Source: Shewanella glacialipiscicola (GTDB taxonomy: Bacteria; Pseudomonadota; Gammaproteobacteria; Enterobacterales; Shewanellaceae). Taken from it: a stretch of 64,000 nucleotides of DNA. Position 1 is the first letter of the stretch; every line of letters starts with the position of its first letter. Both the position numbers and the translations under genes were made by a program. Shown piece after piece: positions 9,947 through 19,501 of this stretch. Below the pieces are notes generated by a model. The model ran no database searches. It saw only the letters and a list, made by a program, of their open reading frames with translations, and was not told the origin of the DNA. The DNA lies in the NCBI RefSeq assembly GCF_023283485.1, contig NZ_JAKILU010000005.1:62001-126000 (forward strand). The letters run 5' to 3'.

Positions 9947-10321
9947 CTACAGTGCGAACGTGGCGATCGTTTTTTGAATACCCACAACATCAGTGCCACG
10001 CTTGAGCTCTTTTACTAAAGGTTCACTCTGGCCTGAGATCCAGATTTTAAGCTCGGCATCTAAATCAAAATGACCCGTGGTTTCTACTTCAAAATGGGTA
10101 ATAGATTTATAGGGTATAGAATGATATGTGACCTTCTTGCCAGTAAGCCCCTGTTTATCAATTAATATCAGGCGTTTATTGGTAAAGATGAATAGATCGC
10201 GGATCACTTTATAAGCGAGTTTTAACTCTTCTTGAATGCCCATAATCGGCCTTAGCTCTTCAGCTAACTCTTGCAAATCAACCTCAGCCGCATTACCTAG
10301 CAAGCCATCTAATAATCCCAT
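9947..10321 (-). CDS. PH-domain protein (bacterial bPH_1/YvbH-like)
   Basis: A 124-residue protein from the ATG at 10321, chosen because GGAAGGAG stands 6 bases upstream. An upstream in-frame extension to 10384 lacks a ribosome site. After a short amphipathic start (MGLLDGLLGNAAEVD), the sequence DLFIFTNKRLILIDKQG followed by KSITHFEVETTG is the signature of bacterial PH-like domains (PF08000 type). No signal peptide or membrane helix is visible. These domains form oligomeric rings in solved structures, but their cell role is unclear. No specific function is assigned. Confidence 0.8.
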   Translation of the reverse strand: MGLLDGLLGNAAEVDLQELAEELRPIMGIQEELKLAYKVIRDLFIFTNKRLILIDKQGLTGKKVTYHSIPYKSITHFEVETTGHFDLDAELKIWISGQSEPLVKELKRGTDVVGIQKTIATFAL

Positions 10322-10416
10322 ACTGACTCTCCTTCCCGTTGATGCATAAAATAAATATAAAAAAAGTGCGATATTAATACACACTTTTATATTCTTTAAG
10401 ACAGTAGGCGTTTTAG

Positions 10417-12345
10417 TTACGCTTCGGTCCAGAGATCCTTTTTGCCTCTGACTTGGCGATTCTCACCGACAACCATCATTTCGCATTTTTGACAATCAAA
10501 CACCAGCTTAAGCACATCGTTACCGATTTCAAGCACCATAGGATCGGCTTTAATTCCAGGCACTTCTTTCGGGCATAAATTAAAATTAAATCGCAAACAA
10601 TGCTTAGTCACCATTAATGGTACGTCTTCTGTTACGCCATTTTTCTCATAGGTATCTTGGATTTCAATCACGCCGTGGCGTTGATAAAAATCTTTCGCTT
10701 TTTCGTTTGCTACGTTGCCTAAGTAACTCAAATGTTTAACCGGATACACCGCATTTTGATTATGTTTCCACGGTAGTGGACGCACATAACCTTTCACGCG
10801 GGCGGCCTCTAACGCTGCAACGCCTTCACGGCGTAGGCCATTAAGTACTGAGGCGGGCAAGAACCATGCTTGCGCGGTATCAATACTAATACTGCGGGCA
10901 ACAAAGTCGGTACTCCCGAGTTTACTCAACTGAGTGCGAGTATTTTGCAGCGTTTTATCAATATCGGTGGCTGGCGTTTTGTCGACCGCTAAGTTAACGG
11001 TGGCGCTTAATCCGTAGATATCAGTCAATGTCAGTGCTAGGCCATCATCGGTGTCACTCAAACGTAAATCAACGCCAATAATCCGTTTAGATGACTCCTT
11101 GGCTAACTGAGCTTCGAAGGCTTGGTTATGGTTACGATACAGAGTCATGCCGACGTTTAAGTCTCGTGGCACTTGTAATACGTGTAATTTAAGCCCTTCG
11201 GCACGGTTAACCCGCAAGCCTTGCAACTTATCATCGGACTGTTTTGCCGTGGCAAAGTTAGCCGGGAAAAACGCTAAACCATCACCATTATTAAACTCAT
11301 GGCTTGAGCTTACTTGGATAAAGTCTTTACCTATACCGATGACCTTACCCACTTCTTCACCTATGTATTTAGGCGAACGGAAATCTTTAATGCCTTGGCT
11401 ACGCTCATTAACAAAATAATCGGTACTGCCACGGTTAAAGGTTTTTTCGGGATCAGGAATAAAGCTGTGCTCACAATGACCATGGGACGACGCCTTGAAC
11501 TCAGGGCGACGCGCGATAATCTCATCGAGCTTTTGGCGATAGTGCGCAGTGACGTTTTTAACGTAGCTTAAATCTTTTAAGCGACCTTCAATTTTAAACG
11601 AGCGAATACCGGCATCGATTAACGCATCAAGGTTATCGGTTTGGTTATTATCTTTTAAGGACAGTAAATGTTCGTTTTGCGCTAACACATCGCCTTGACG
11701 AGTCTTAAGATTGCCCGGTAAACGGCACATTTGTGAACATTCACCGCGGTTAGCACTGCGATTACTAAAAGAATGACTTAAATTACATAAACCACTGTAA
11801 GCCACGCAGAGCGCGCCGTGAATAAAGAACTCGAGTTGCATATTGGTGTGCGCTGCAACATCACGGATTTGGCTTAAGCCCAGTTCACGGGCGAGTACCA
11901 CTTGAGAAAAGCCCACTTGCTCTAAGAATGCCACTTTTTCTGGGCTGCGGTTATCCATTTGGGTACTGGCATGCAGGGCAATGGGCGGCAAGTTAAGTTG
12001 CAACACGCCCATATCCTGTACGATTAACGCATCAACCCCTGCCTCGTACAATTGCCAAATCAGTTTTTCAGCGGCGCTCAGTTCGTCATCCATCAAAATA
12101 GTGTTGAGGGCAACAAATACTTGCGCATGATATTGATGAGCATAAGTACACAGACGCGCGATATCTTCAACACTGTTGCCCGCCGTTGCCCGTGCGCCAA
12201 ATGCTGGGCCACCAATGTAAACCGCATCGGCACCATGGCGAATGGCTTCAATACCATAATCGGCATTTTTTGCAGGCGCCAATAACTCTAGGCGGTTATG
12301 AACGTGAGAAAGATTCTCAGGGGTGTAAATATCTGGCTGGCTCAT
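10417..12345 (-). CDS. rlhA: RlhA (YdcP), 23S rRNA C2501 hydroxylase, peptidase U32 family
   Basis: A 642-residue protein co-linear with E. coli RlhA (653). The N-terminal U32 block has LELLAPAKNADYGIEAIRHG and FFIHGALCVAYSGLC. The cysteine cluster lies in ANRGECSQMCRLP, and the C-terminal pair in LVFDCQKCEMM. The family uses these cysteines with an Fe-S cluster and prephenate-dependent chemistry to hydroxylate C2501 of 23S rRNA. The older name collagenase-like protease is misleading. The gene is alone on the minus strand, 95 bases before the PH gene, and diverges from rluA, another 23S rRNA-modifying enzyme. Confidence 0.93.
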   Translation of the reverse strand: MSQPDIYTPENLSHVHNRLELLAPAKNADYGIEAIRHGADAVYIGGPAFGARATAGNSVEDIARLCTYAHQYHAQVFVALNTILMDDELSAAEKLIWQLYEAGVDALIVQDMGVLQLNLPPIALHASTQMDNRSPEKVAFLEQVGFSQVVLARELGLSQIRDVAAHTNMQLEFFIHGALCVAYSGLCNLSHSFSNRSANRGECSQMCRLPGNLKTRQGDVLAQNEHLLSLKDNNQTDNLDALIDAGIRSFKIEGRLKDLSYVKNVTAHYRQKLDEIIARRPEFKASSHGHCEHSFIPDPEKTFNRGSTDYFVNERSQGIKDFRSPKYIGEEVGKVIGIGKDFIQVSSSHEFNNGDGLAFFPANFATAKQSDDKLQGLRVNRAEGLKLHVLQVPRDLNVGMTLYRNHNQAFEAQLAKESSKRIIGVDLRLSDTDDGLALTLTDIYGLSATVNLAVDKTPATDIDKTLQNTRTQLSKLGSTDFVARSISIDTAQAWFLPASVLNGLRREGVAALEAARVKGYVRPLPWKHNQNAVYPVKHLSYLGNVANEKAKDFYQRHGVIEIQDTYEKNGVTEDVPLMVTKHCLRFNFNLCPKEVPGIKADPMVLEIGNDVLKLVFDCQKCEMMVVGENRQVRGKKDLWTEA

Positions 12346-12523
12346 GGCTTTACAGGCTCAAAATCATCAATAACGAAAAGGAGGTGAGTATAACAAAATC
12401 TAAAATTTAGCTCTATCAGCAAATCATCAACTAATACGCTTTACTTTTTTGCTTATTAACCTGAACTTGCACCCTCAAGCCTAGCAGGGTATCTTTGCCG
12501 CGCATTGACGAATAGGCCTCCTT

Positions 12524-13201
12524 ATGACTGACTTTATATACCAACCACCGACCACTCCTTGGCTCGATATTCTTTATCAAGATAAAGACATTATCGTGAT
12601 TAACAAACCTTCGGGGTTGTTGTCTGTGCCCGGTCGCTCGCCTGCCCATTTCGACAGTGTTTATGCCCGCGTTAAAGCCGAACATCCCCATAGCCAAATT
12701 GTGCACCGACTGGATATGGCAACCTCTGGTGTGATTGTTGTGGCCTTAATCCGTAGCGCTGAGCGTGAATTAAAACGCCAGTTCCATGATCGAGAAACCA
12801 GCAAAACCTACTTTGCTAGGGTTGCTGGCCATGTCAAAAATGACACGGGTAGTATTAATTATCCACTCATCTGCGACTGGCCGAATCGGCCTAAACAAAA
12901 AGTCGATCATCTTGTGGGCAAACCCTCGTTAACCCACTACCAAGTATTGAGTCGTGCTAAACGCTCAAGTCTTGTTAAACTCACGCCTATCACTGGCCGC
13001 TCACATCAATTACGCGTACACATGATGGCGCTGGGTCATCCTATTTTAGGGGATGGTTTTTATGCTGATCCACTGGCAAAATCATTAGCACCACGCCTGT
13101 TATTGCATGCAGCAGAACTCACGATTAAACATCCCTACTCAGGGATTAGTATGACTTTTAGCGCTGAACCGCCTTTTTGTGAGCCACAAGGCGAACAATG
13201 A
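12524..13201 (+). CDS. rluA: RluA, dual-specificity 23S rRNA/tRNA pseudouridine synthase
   Basis: A 225-residue single-domain pseudouridine synthase with no S4 domain, as in E. coli RluA (219). The catalytic aspartate is D64 in IVHRLDMATSG, the same position as in E. coli. LKPITGRSHQLR-like and MALGHPILGD motifs follow near residues 155-180. In E. coli it makes pseudouridine at 23S U746 and tRNA position 32. It diverges from rlhA, so the 180-base gap holds two opposing promoters. asnC follows after 95 bases. Confidence 0.95.
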   Translation: MTDFIYQPPTTPWLDILYQDKDIIVINKPSGLLSVPGRSPAHFDSVYARVKAEHPHSQIVHRLDMATSGVIVVALIRSAERELKRQFHDRETSKTYFARVAGHVKNDTGSINYPLICDWPNRPKQKVDHLVGKPSLTHYQVLSRAKRSSLVKLTPITGRSHQLRVHMMALGHPILGDGFYADPLAKSLAPRLLLHAAELTIKHPYSGISMTFSAEPPFCEPQGEQ

Positions 13202-13296
13202 TCATTAATCTCGGCTAATACCGCCAAAAGCTATAGCAATCCTCTATAAAAAAACGTAACTTTATGATAATTCATTACGTTATAGAGAATTTAATT

Positions 13297-13758
13297 ATGG
13301 ATACTGCATTTCAGCGCGATCAACTTGATAACCATATCCTCGAAGCCCTGATGCAAGATGCGCGCACGCCGTTTGCCGAACTCGCAAAACGCTTCAGCGT
13401 GAGTGCCGGTACGATTCATGTTCGCGTAGAAAAAATGAAGCAAGCAGGCATTATTACCGGTGCACAAATCACGGTAAACCCAAAAGCCCTCGGCTATGAC
13501 GTGTGCTGTTTTATTGGTATCAATCTGAAGAGTGCAGGCGATTACCCAGCAGCGATTGCGAAACTCAATGCCTTAGAAGAAGTCGTAGAAGCCTACTATA
13601 CCACTGGCAATTACAGTATTTTTGTAAAGGTTATGTGCCAATCCATTGATGGTTTACAGCATGTATTGATTAATCGCATTCAATCCATTGATGAAATCCA
13701 GTCAACAGAAACCCTAATTAGCTTGCAAAACCCCATAGTAAGAGCCGTTAAGCCTTAA
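13297..13758 (+). CDS. asnC: AsnC, Lrp/AsnC-family transcriptional regulator
   Basis: A 153-residue protein from the ATG at 13297. Upstream in-frame codons back to 13264 have no ribosome site and exceed the E. coli length of 152. Residues ~10-55 are a winged helix (PFAELAKRFSVSAGTIHVRV). The rest is the RAM effector domain ending QSTETLISLQNPIV. Identity with E. coli AsnC is very high in EKMKQAGIITGAQI and EAYYTTGNYSIFVKVMC. E. coli AsnC senses asparagine and activates asnA. No asnA is adjacent here, so the regulator is separated from its classic target. Confidence 0.93.
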   Translation: MDTAFQRDQLDNHILEALMQDARTPFAELAKRFSVSAGTIHVRVEKMKQAGIITGAQITVNPKALGYDVCCFIGINLKSAGDYPAAIAKLNALEEVVEAYYTTGNYSIFVKVMCQSIDGLQHVLINRIQSIDEIQSTETLISLQNPIVRAVKP

Positions 13759-13964
13759 GCGAATACCATCAAAAAACGCACAAACAGCACAAAATACGGC
13801 AAAATGTGATTTACATCTTTTTCGCTACAAACTGTTAACTATATTATCGTTACGTGTTACAACTTCTAGTGCCATCGCCAAAGAGCGAAGCATGACAATA
13901 ACAATTCGACCGTCAGCGCTTTAAAAAATAAAGTGCTAACGTATTAATTGACAAGGAAGAAGTT

Positions 13965-16900
13965 GTGAAAACAAAACTATCAATCGCTATCTCTGCAGCC
14001 CTTTTATCGGGTGCAGCACTCGCCGGTACACCAGCCCAATACAATACAACGAACCAAACAACGGACAAGTATGCGGGTCAGAGCGTCACTAAAAATCCAC
14101 GTAATGAACAAAAACAAGCTTCGGCTTGGATGATCCGCTTAAAAGCCCCTTCGATTGCTCAGCAAAGTCAATTGAAAGGCATAAATCGTCAATCGGTGAT
14201 GAGCAATATCGAAAGTTCACAATCGAAAGTTAAAAATGCCATTCAGAGCATGGATACCGATATTAAGGTTGTTGCAACGACCTCAAAATTGGTTAACGCC
14301 ATTATTGTTCAGGGCGATTATAAAAAAATCACTTCTTTACTCAAAAATTCTGAAGTCGCCGAAATATTACCTATCTATGACTACAAGCTTAATGTTGAAG
14401 CCAGTGCTGAATACATAAAAGCTAAAGCCGTTATTGAAGCAGGCGTTGCCTCAGGAAAAGGCCAGCGTGTTGCCATTCTTGATACTGGGGTTGACTACAC
14501 TCACAAAGCATTAGGCGGTTCAGGCGTAATTGCTGACTATAACACTGCAGCGGCGGCTAAGAGTGAAGCGCCTAATTGGCCACAAGGTAAAGTGATTGGC
14601 GGTTGGGATTTTGTTAATAACGACCCTAACCCGATTGATGTCACGACTAACCACGGTACCCATGTTAGCCACTCTGTCTTAGGTGTAGCACCAGACGTTG
14701 AACTACTGGTTTATTCTATTTGTGAGAAAACTTGTTCAGGTATTGCACAGCTCAATGCACTTGAAGCTGCAATGGACCCTAATGGCGATGGTGATATCAG
14801 CGATCGCGTTGATACCGTCAACATGTCTTTAGGCGGCGATTTTGGTGATACCGATGGCGGCGCCGTTCAAGTATTAATCGATGAAATGGTGCAGCTTGGC
14901 GTTAACCTGGTTATTTCTGCGGGTAATGATGGCCCAACCCCTTTTATCGTTGGCGGCCCGAGTACCACCAATAGCGCCCTGTCAGTTGGAGCGATGACAC
15001 ATCCCACCACCAAAGTTGGCAAAATAGATGCCATGTTCATGGGTGGGGCTGTTGATGCAATGGGCGCCGGATTTAATAAATCAAATGAATATAGTTTCAG
15101 CAATGCAACGGCGCCAATGGTATATCCTGCCGCCAATACAAATGGTTGTCTCGCATACACTGAAGATTTAACCGGTAAAACGGTATTGATCGATCGAGGC
15201 GTGTGTGGCTTTGCTGTTAAAGTATTGAATGCTCAGCTTAAAGGCGCATCATTTGTCGTCGTAGCAAACAACGCAGCTGGCACCATAGTGATGGGCGGTG
15301 AAGATGATAACATCACTATTCCATCAGTTATGGTGTCAAAAGAAGACGGTGATGCAATTAAAGCGGCTCTAGCAGCTGGCGATGTTGCCTTTAGTATTTC
15401 ATCAACTGAAGTGACGACTGCGGGTGCTATTGCTACGTTTACATCACGCGGCCCCTCTATTGCGGGTACTTTAAAACCTGAAATTACCGCTCCAGGTACC
15501 GATATCCTTACCGCTGAACCCGGCAAAGGTGATGGCTTAACCCCAATTAGTGGTACTTCATTCTCTAGCCCTATCACAGCCGGTGCTATCAGTATCGTAC
15601 GCGAAGCTTTACCCCATCGTAATGCCTTTGAAATTAAAGCAACGATGATGAACGCAGCAAATCTAGACGTAACACTTGAACCCAAAGCAATTAATCCAGA
15701 TGCCGAATTAGCACCAATTAGCTATATTGGTTCAGGTTTAGTTGATATTGAAAAAGCGGTTAATTTACCCGTCATCGCGTGGAATAAAGAGACAAAACAA
15801 GCCGCATTAGCCTTTGGTTTGCTCGCTCTCAATAAAACCACTTCAGTCACTAAAACGGTTTCAGTAAAAAACTTCTCCACTGCGGAGAAAACCTATACGC
15901 TCAAAGCCGAGCAACGTTTCCAGAATGATATCGACTCTGGAGCGCTGAGCTTTGAATTACCAGCAAGTGTGACGATCCCTGCGGGGCAAACAGTTAGTTT
16001 CGATGTAACCGCAACGATTGACCCAACAAAACTACCTGAATGGACGCTCACATCTTCCTATGAGCTTGATGGCACAGCGGCAGATGCATCAACAGCACTT
16101 ACGCTATCAGAATACGATGGCGCGATTCACTTCATGGATGGCGAAGAAAAAGCATTACATTTGGTTTATCACATTTTACCTAAAGCAGCGGCAGCCATTT
16201 CTGTGGCGACCGAAAAAACTGCCGATGGTTTAGTGCGTACACTAACCAACGTAGGTGCAACATCCATTAGCGATCCGTTTACAGCGCCGTTGTTAGCAAC
16301 TAGCCCAGTAGATATCACCAAGCGTCACGACTTGCTCAATGCATCAAGTGAGCTTTTAGTGGATGGTTCATGTAATGCAGGTATTGCGATTTATAACACC
16401 TTCCAAATGCGCGATCCGATTATTCACCCTTTAGCGGGTAATTATTCGGTCGATTATGACCTCAATAATGATGGCGAATGGGATTACACCGTAGCCACGG
16501 CTAATTTGAGCTGGTTTAATGAGGCTTATCCTAAAGTTATCTATGGCGTAGTCTCTCCCTATGGCGATGAGGGTGCAATATTAGAGCCTGTGTACCATGT
16601 GACAGGTAATGACTTTTTAACTAGCACCGCCTGTTTTGAAGATTTAGGGCTAACTCAAGCCGATTTAGGCAAAACTATCACGGTTCGTTTTCGCGTCGAA
16701 GATAGCGACTGGGCGCCAACACCCTCAGGCGATGAGGACAGTGTAACCGCAACATTGCTATTGGATGGTTCAGGAACCTCAGCCATGCTGCTTGATACCG
16801 AAGGTAATGAAGTCACTGAGCTAAAACCGGGTGCTAGTGCAACCTTAAAAACTCAAGTTGGCGACAACGCTATCGGCTTTATGTTTTTATCCGACTCAGG

Positions 16901-17588
16901 TTCTATGTCAGTTACAGCCAATACTTCAGATGAAGGTAACTCTGCACCAACAGTAGCAGACGTGACACTTTCAGTGGATAAAGGTGCCACAGCAGGTACT
17001 GTTATAGGTACATTAACTGCAACCGACCCTGATATGATTACCAGCCCGTTCTCTGAGTTTGTGACCTTAAGTTCTAGCAGCAGTATGATCATAGTCGATA
17101 AGGATGGCACGGTACGTTTAAGTACTGACGCCGTGATTAATCAACAAAGCAAAACGATGGAAGTTGAAGTTGTTGCACTGGACACTATGGGTAACACTTC
17201 AGCACCTGCAACGGTAACTGTATTGATTAATAATACAAAACCCACGGTTTCACCGGCAGGTATGGTCAGCACAGAAGGCTATGTTGTCACAGCCGAGGCT
17301 AATGCGAAAGATGCTGACGGCGACACGTTAACCTATAACTGGGTACAAACTGGTGGCACTAAAGTCGCATTTACCAATGGTGGTAGCAAAATTAACTTCG
17401 CGGCTCCTGCTGGCGACCACGTATTCACCTTCTCAGTGACCGCTTCTGACGGAAAACTTGAGAGTGATCCAGGTACTGCAACGATTACTGTGAATGCTAA
17501 AAAAGTCGAATCGTCAGGTGGCGGTGCACTGGGTTGGTTAACAGCCTTGTTATTACCTTTGGCAGCAATTCGCCGCCGTATGAAATAA
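13965..17588 (+). CDS. Secreted subtilisin-like serine protease (S8) with PA insert and GlyGly-CTERM tail
   Basis: A 1207-residue exported protease starting at GTG with AAGGAAGA upstream. Order: signal peptide (1-20, ending GAALA); I9-type propeptide (~50-145); S8 catalytic domain with D173 (VAILDTGVDYTH), H230 (NHGTHVSH) and S532 (GTSFSSPITAG); a PA domain inserted at ~360-490; beta-rich modules; a cadherin-like or PKD-like part (~980-1175); and the tail GGGALGWLTALLLPLAAIRR. In the GlyGly-CTERM family that tail is cut by rhombosortase after type II secretion, giving a cell-surface or released enzyme. The insert and C-terminal modules probably steer substrate choice. Confidence 0.93.
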   Translation: MKTKLSIAISAALLSGAALAGTPAQYNTTNQTTDKYAGQSVTKNPRNEQKQASAWMIRLKAPSIAQQSQLKGINRQSVMSNIESSQSKVKNAIQSMDTDIKVVATTSKLVNAIIVQGDYKKITSLLKNSEVAEILPIYDYKLNVEASAEYIKAKAVIEAGVASGKGQRVAILDTGVDYTHKALGGSGVIADYNTAAAAKSEAPNWPQGKVIGGWDFVNNDPNPIDVTTNHGTHVSHSVLGVAPDVELLVYSICEKTCSGIAQLNALEAAMDPNGDGDISDRVDTVNMSLGGDFGDTDGGAVQVLIDEMVQLGVNLVISAGNDGPTPFIVGGPSTTNSALSVGAMTHPTTKVGKIDAMFMGGAVDAMGAGFNKSNEYSFSNATAPMVYPAANTNGCLAYTEDLTGKTVLIDRGVCGFAVKVLNAQLKGASFVVVANNAAGTIVMGGEDDNITIPSVMVSKEDGDAIKAALAAGDVAFSISSTEVTTAGAIATFTSRGPSIAGTLKPEITAPGTDILTAEPGKGDGLTPISGTSFSSPITAGAISIVREALPHRNAFEIKATMMNAANLDVTLEPKAINPDAELAPISYIGSGLVDIEKAVNLPVIAWNKETKQAALAFGLLALNKTTSVTKTVSVKNFSTAEKTYTLKAEQRFQNDIDSGALSFELPASVTIPAGQTVSFDVTATIDPTKLPEWTLTSSYELDGTAADASTALTLSEYDGAIHFMDGEEKALHLVYHILPKAAAAISVATEKTADGLVRTLTNVGATSISDPFTAPLLATSPVDITKRHDLLNASSELLVDGSCNAGIAIYNTFQMRDPIIHPLAGNYSVDYDLNNDGEWDYTVATANLSWFNEAYPKVIYGVVSPYGDEGAILEPVYHVTGNDFLTSTACFEDLGLTQADLGKTITVRFRVEDSDWAPTPSGDEDSVTATLLLDGSGTSAMLLDTEGNEVTELKPGASATLKTQVGDNAIGFMFLSDSGSMSVTANTSDEGNSAPTVADVTLSVDKGATAGTVIGTLTATDPDMITSPFSEFVTLSSSSSMIIVDKDGTVRLSTDAVINQQSKTMEVEVVALDTMGNTSAPATVTVLINNTKPTVSPAGMVSTEGYVVTAEANAKDADGDTLTYNWVQTGGTKVAFTNGGSKINFAAPAGDHVFTFSVTASDGKLESDPGTATITVNAKKVESSGGGALGWLTALLLPLAAIRRRMK

Positions 17589-17676
17589 CCAGTAAATCGA
17601 CTGAAAAAGGCAATGTTGATGGCTAATAACGATTGTTGGTATAAAACACTCAGTTAGCCGCTTATTGGCCTAAATG

Positions 17677-17712
17677 AAAATCCGAATGTATTTAATACAT
17701 TCGGATTTTTTA
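17677..17712. terminator. Bidirectional terminator between the S8 protease and dbpA
   Basis: A near-perfect palindrome (aaaatccgaatgta ttta atacattcggattttt) with A-rich and T-rich flanks on both strands. It sits between convergent genes and suits both. Confidence 0.9.
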
Positions 17713-17810
17713 TATAAAAAAGGGAATGAACCTAAGTCCACTCCCCTTAAATCACCGCTGCTTAGGTTTATCGAGTCGGTTCTCAATTAACCTTATTCAG
17801 CTTATATGTC

Positions 17811-19220
17811 TTATTTCATCGGCCAAGCACGGTAAGATTTGCCCTTAATACGGCCGCCCGTTAGTTTGTTCAACGCTTTTTTAGCGACTTGACGATTAAC
17901 CGCCACATAGGCGCGGTAATCGGTTACTTGAATTTTACCGACTTGCGAGCCTTCAATACCGTTATCACCCGTCAGTGCACCTAAAATATCCCCTGGACGC
18001 AGCTTTTCTTTCTTACCGCCATCGATCTGCAAAGTGATCATGGTTGGCGCCGCGGGCGTGTTGCCGAGCAGGCTTTCAGATGGTAATGATTCGCTAGTGA
18101 TTTCGCGATCTAAGTACTCTTCTAACAAGGCAATCTTGTAACCGTCTTGGTCGTTATAGAAGGTATAAGCCGCGCCTTTACTGCCCGCACGGCCTGTACG
18201 ACCGATACGGTGAATATGGACTTCGGTGTCGTAGGCAACGTGATAGTTAAACACGGCATCGAGCGCATCGATATCTAAACCACGGGCAGCAACATCGGTC
18301 GCCACCAGCACACAAGCACTCTTGTTAGCAAATTGCAGCAGAGTTTCGTCTCGGTCTCTTTGCTCTAAATCGCCGTGTAGTGCCAATACGCTAAAGCCTA
18401 ACTCTTCAAGCTCATCAGCTACTTTTTGGGTTTCGCGCTTAGTGTTACAAAACACTACCGCACTTTCAGGCTTATGCTCTAACAACAATAATTGCAACGC
18501 TTGCATGCGCGCCTTGTCATCGTCTAAGTGATAAAAATGCTGAGCAATACTTAAACTGTCGTGATTACCTTCCACTTTAACCATGGTCGGTTCATACATG
18601 ATTTGCTTAGCAATCGATTCAATTTGTTCAGGGAACGTTGCGCTAAATAGCAGCGTTTGGCGCTCACGCGGGGCTTGTTCGATAATGGCATCGAGGGCGG
18701 GTTGGAAGCCCATTTCTAACATGCGATCGGCTTCATCAAGCACTAACATGTTGAGATTGCTTAAATCTAAGCGATTGCGATCTAAGTGATCGACGATACG
18801 ACCCGGCGTACCGACAATAATGTGCGCGCCGTGTTCCAGCGAGCCAACCTGTGGCCCCATGGGCACACCACCACAAAGAGTTAGCACTTTAACGTTATGA
18901 ATACCACGGGCAAGGGTACGGATTTCCTGCGCTACTTGGTCGGCCAACTCGCGGGTTGGGCATAACACTAAGGTTTGAATACGAAAGCGTTTAACATCTA
19001 ACTTGTTCAGTAACCCTAGGCCGAAAGCGGCCGTTTTACCCGAGCCAGTTTTACCCTGACCTATCACATCCTGCCCCGCTAAAATGGGCGGCAAACTTTG
19101 CGCCTGAATTGGCGTCATCTCGTTGTAGCCCATAGAAGAAAGGTTCTCAAGCAGTTCGGGTTTTAGCTTAAGAGTCGAAAAAGCCATTGATGGATTAGGC
19201 TTAGTATCAGAGTTGCTCAA
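17811..19220 (-). CDS. dbpA: DbpA, ATP-dependent DEAD-box RNA helicase for 23S rRNA
   Basis: A 469-residue DEAD-box helicase. Motifs in order: Q motif (YNEMTPIQAQSLP), Walker A (GKTGSGKTAAF), PTRELA, DEAD (LVLDEADRMLEMGF), SAT (LFSATFP), VATDVAARGLD and HRIGRTGRAG. The C-terminal ~75 residues form the DbpA RNA-binding domain that recognises hairpin 92 of 23S rRNA during 50S assembly. I keep a TTG start at 19220 because AGGA lies 8 bases upstream. An ATG 11 codons in (19187) has no ribosome site. Confidence 0.95.
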   Translation of the reverse strand: MSNSDTKPNPSMAFSTLKLKPELLENLSSMGYNEMTPIQAQSLPPILAGQDVIGQGKTGSGKTAAFGLGLLNKLDVKRFRIQTLVLCPTRELADQVAQEIRTLARGIHNVKVLTLCGGVPMGPQVGSLEHGAHIIVGTPGRIVDHLDRNRLDLSNLNMLVLDEADRMLEMGFQPALDAIIEQAPRERQTLLFSATFPEQIESIAKQIMYEPTMVKVEGNHDSLSIAQHFYHLDDDKARMQALQLLLLEHKPESAVVFCNTKRETQKVADELEELGFSVLALHGDLEQRDRDETLLQFANKSACVLVATDVAARGLDIDALDAVFNYHVAYDTEVHIHRIGRTGRAGSKGAAYTFYNDQDGYKIALLEEYLDREITSESLPSESLLGNTPAAPTMITLQIDGGKKEKLRPGDILGALTGDNGIEGSQVGKIQVTDYRAYVAVNRQVAKKALNKLTGGRIKGKSYRAWPMK

Positions 19221-19430
19221 GGTGAATATCCTGTGGTGGGTAACGAAGCGGCTGCTAGGTTACTGAAATTGCGTTACTTATCGATTTAACTGATTTATTT
19301 ACATTAAGGTTAGCTTTAGGCTAGATTAAAAATCTAAGCCAGCTCAACCCAAAAGCACGCCTATTGTAGCAACAAAGCGCGACTTTTACCTAAGCCCTTA
19401 AGCAATACCAACGCAGGATTGAACAGCAAC

Positions 19431-19458
19431 AAAAAAGCCCTGCTAGAAGTCAGGGCTT
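19431..19458 (-). terminator. Intrinsic terminator after the pirin gene
   Basis: Stem aagccctg / cagggctt with an 8-base loop. Read on the minus strand it is followed by a run of six T. It lies about 45 bases downstream of the pirin stop codon. Confidence 0.85.
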
Positions 19459-19501
19459 AGATTTAGCTTCAGAATTAACTCAGTGTGGCTAATTTAATAA
19501 A

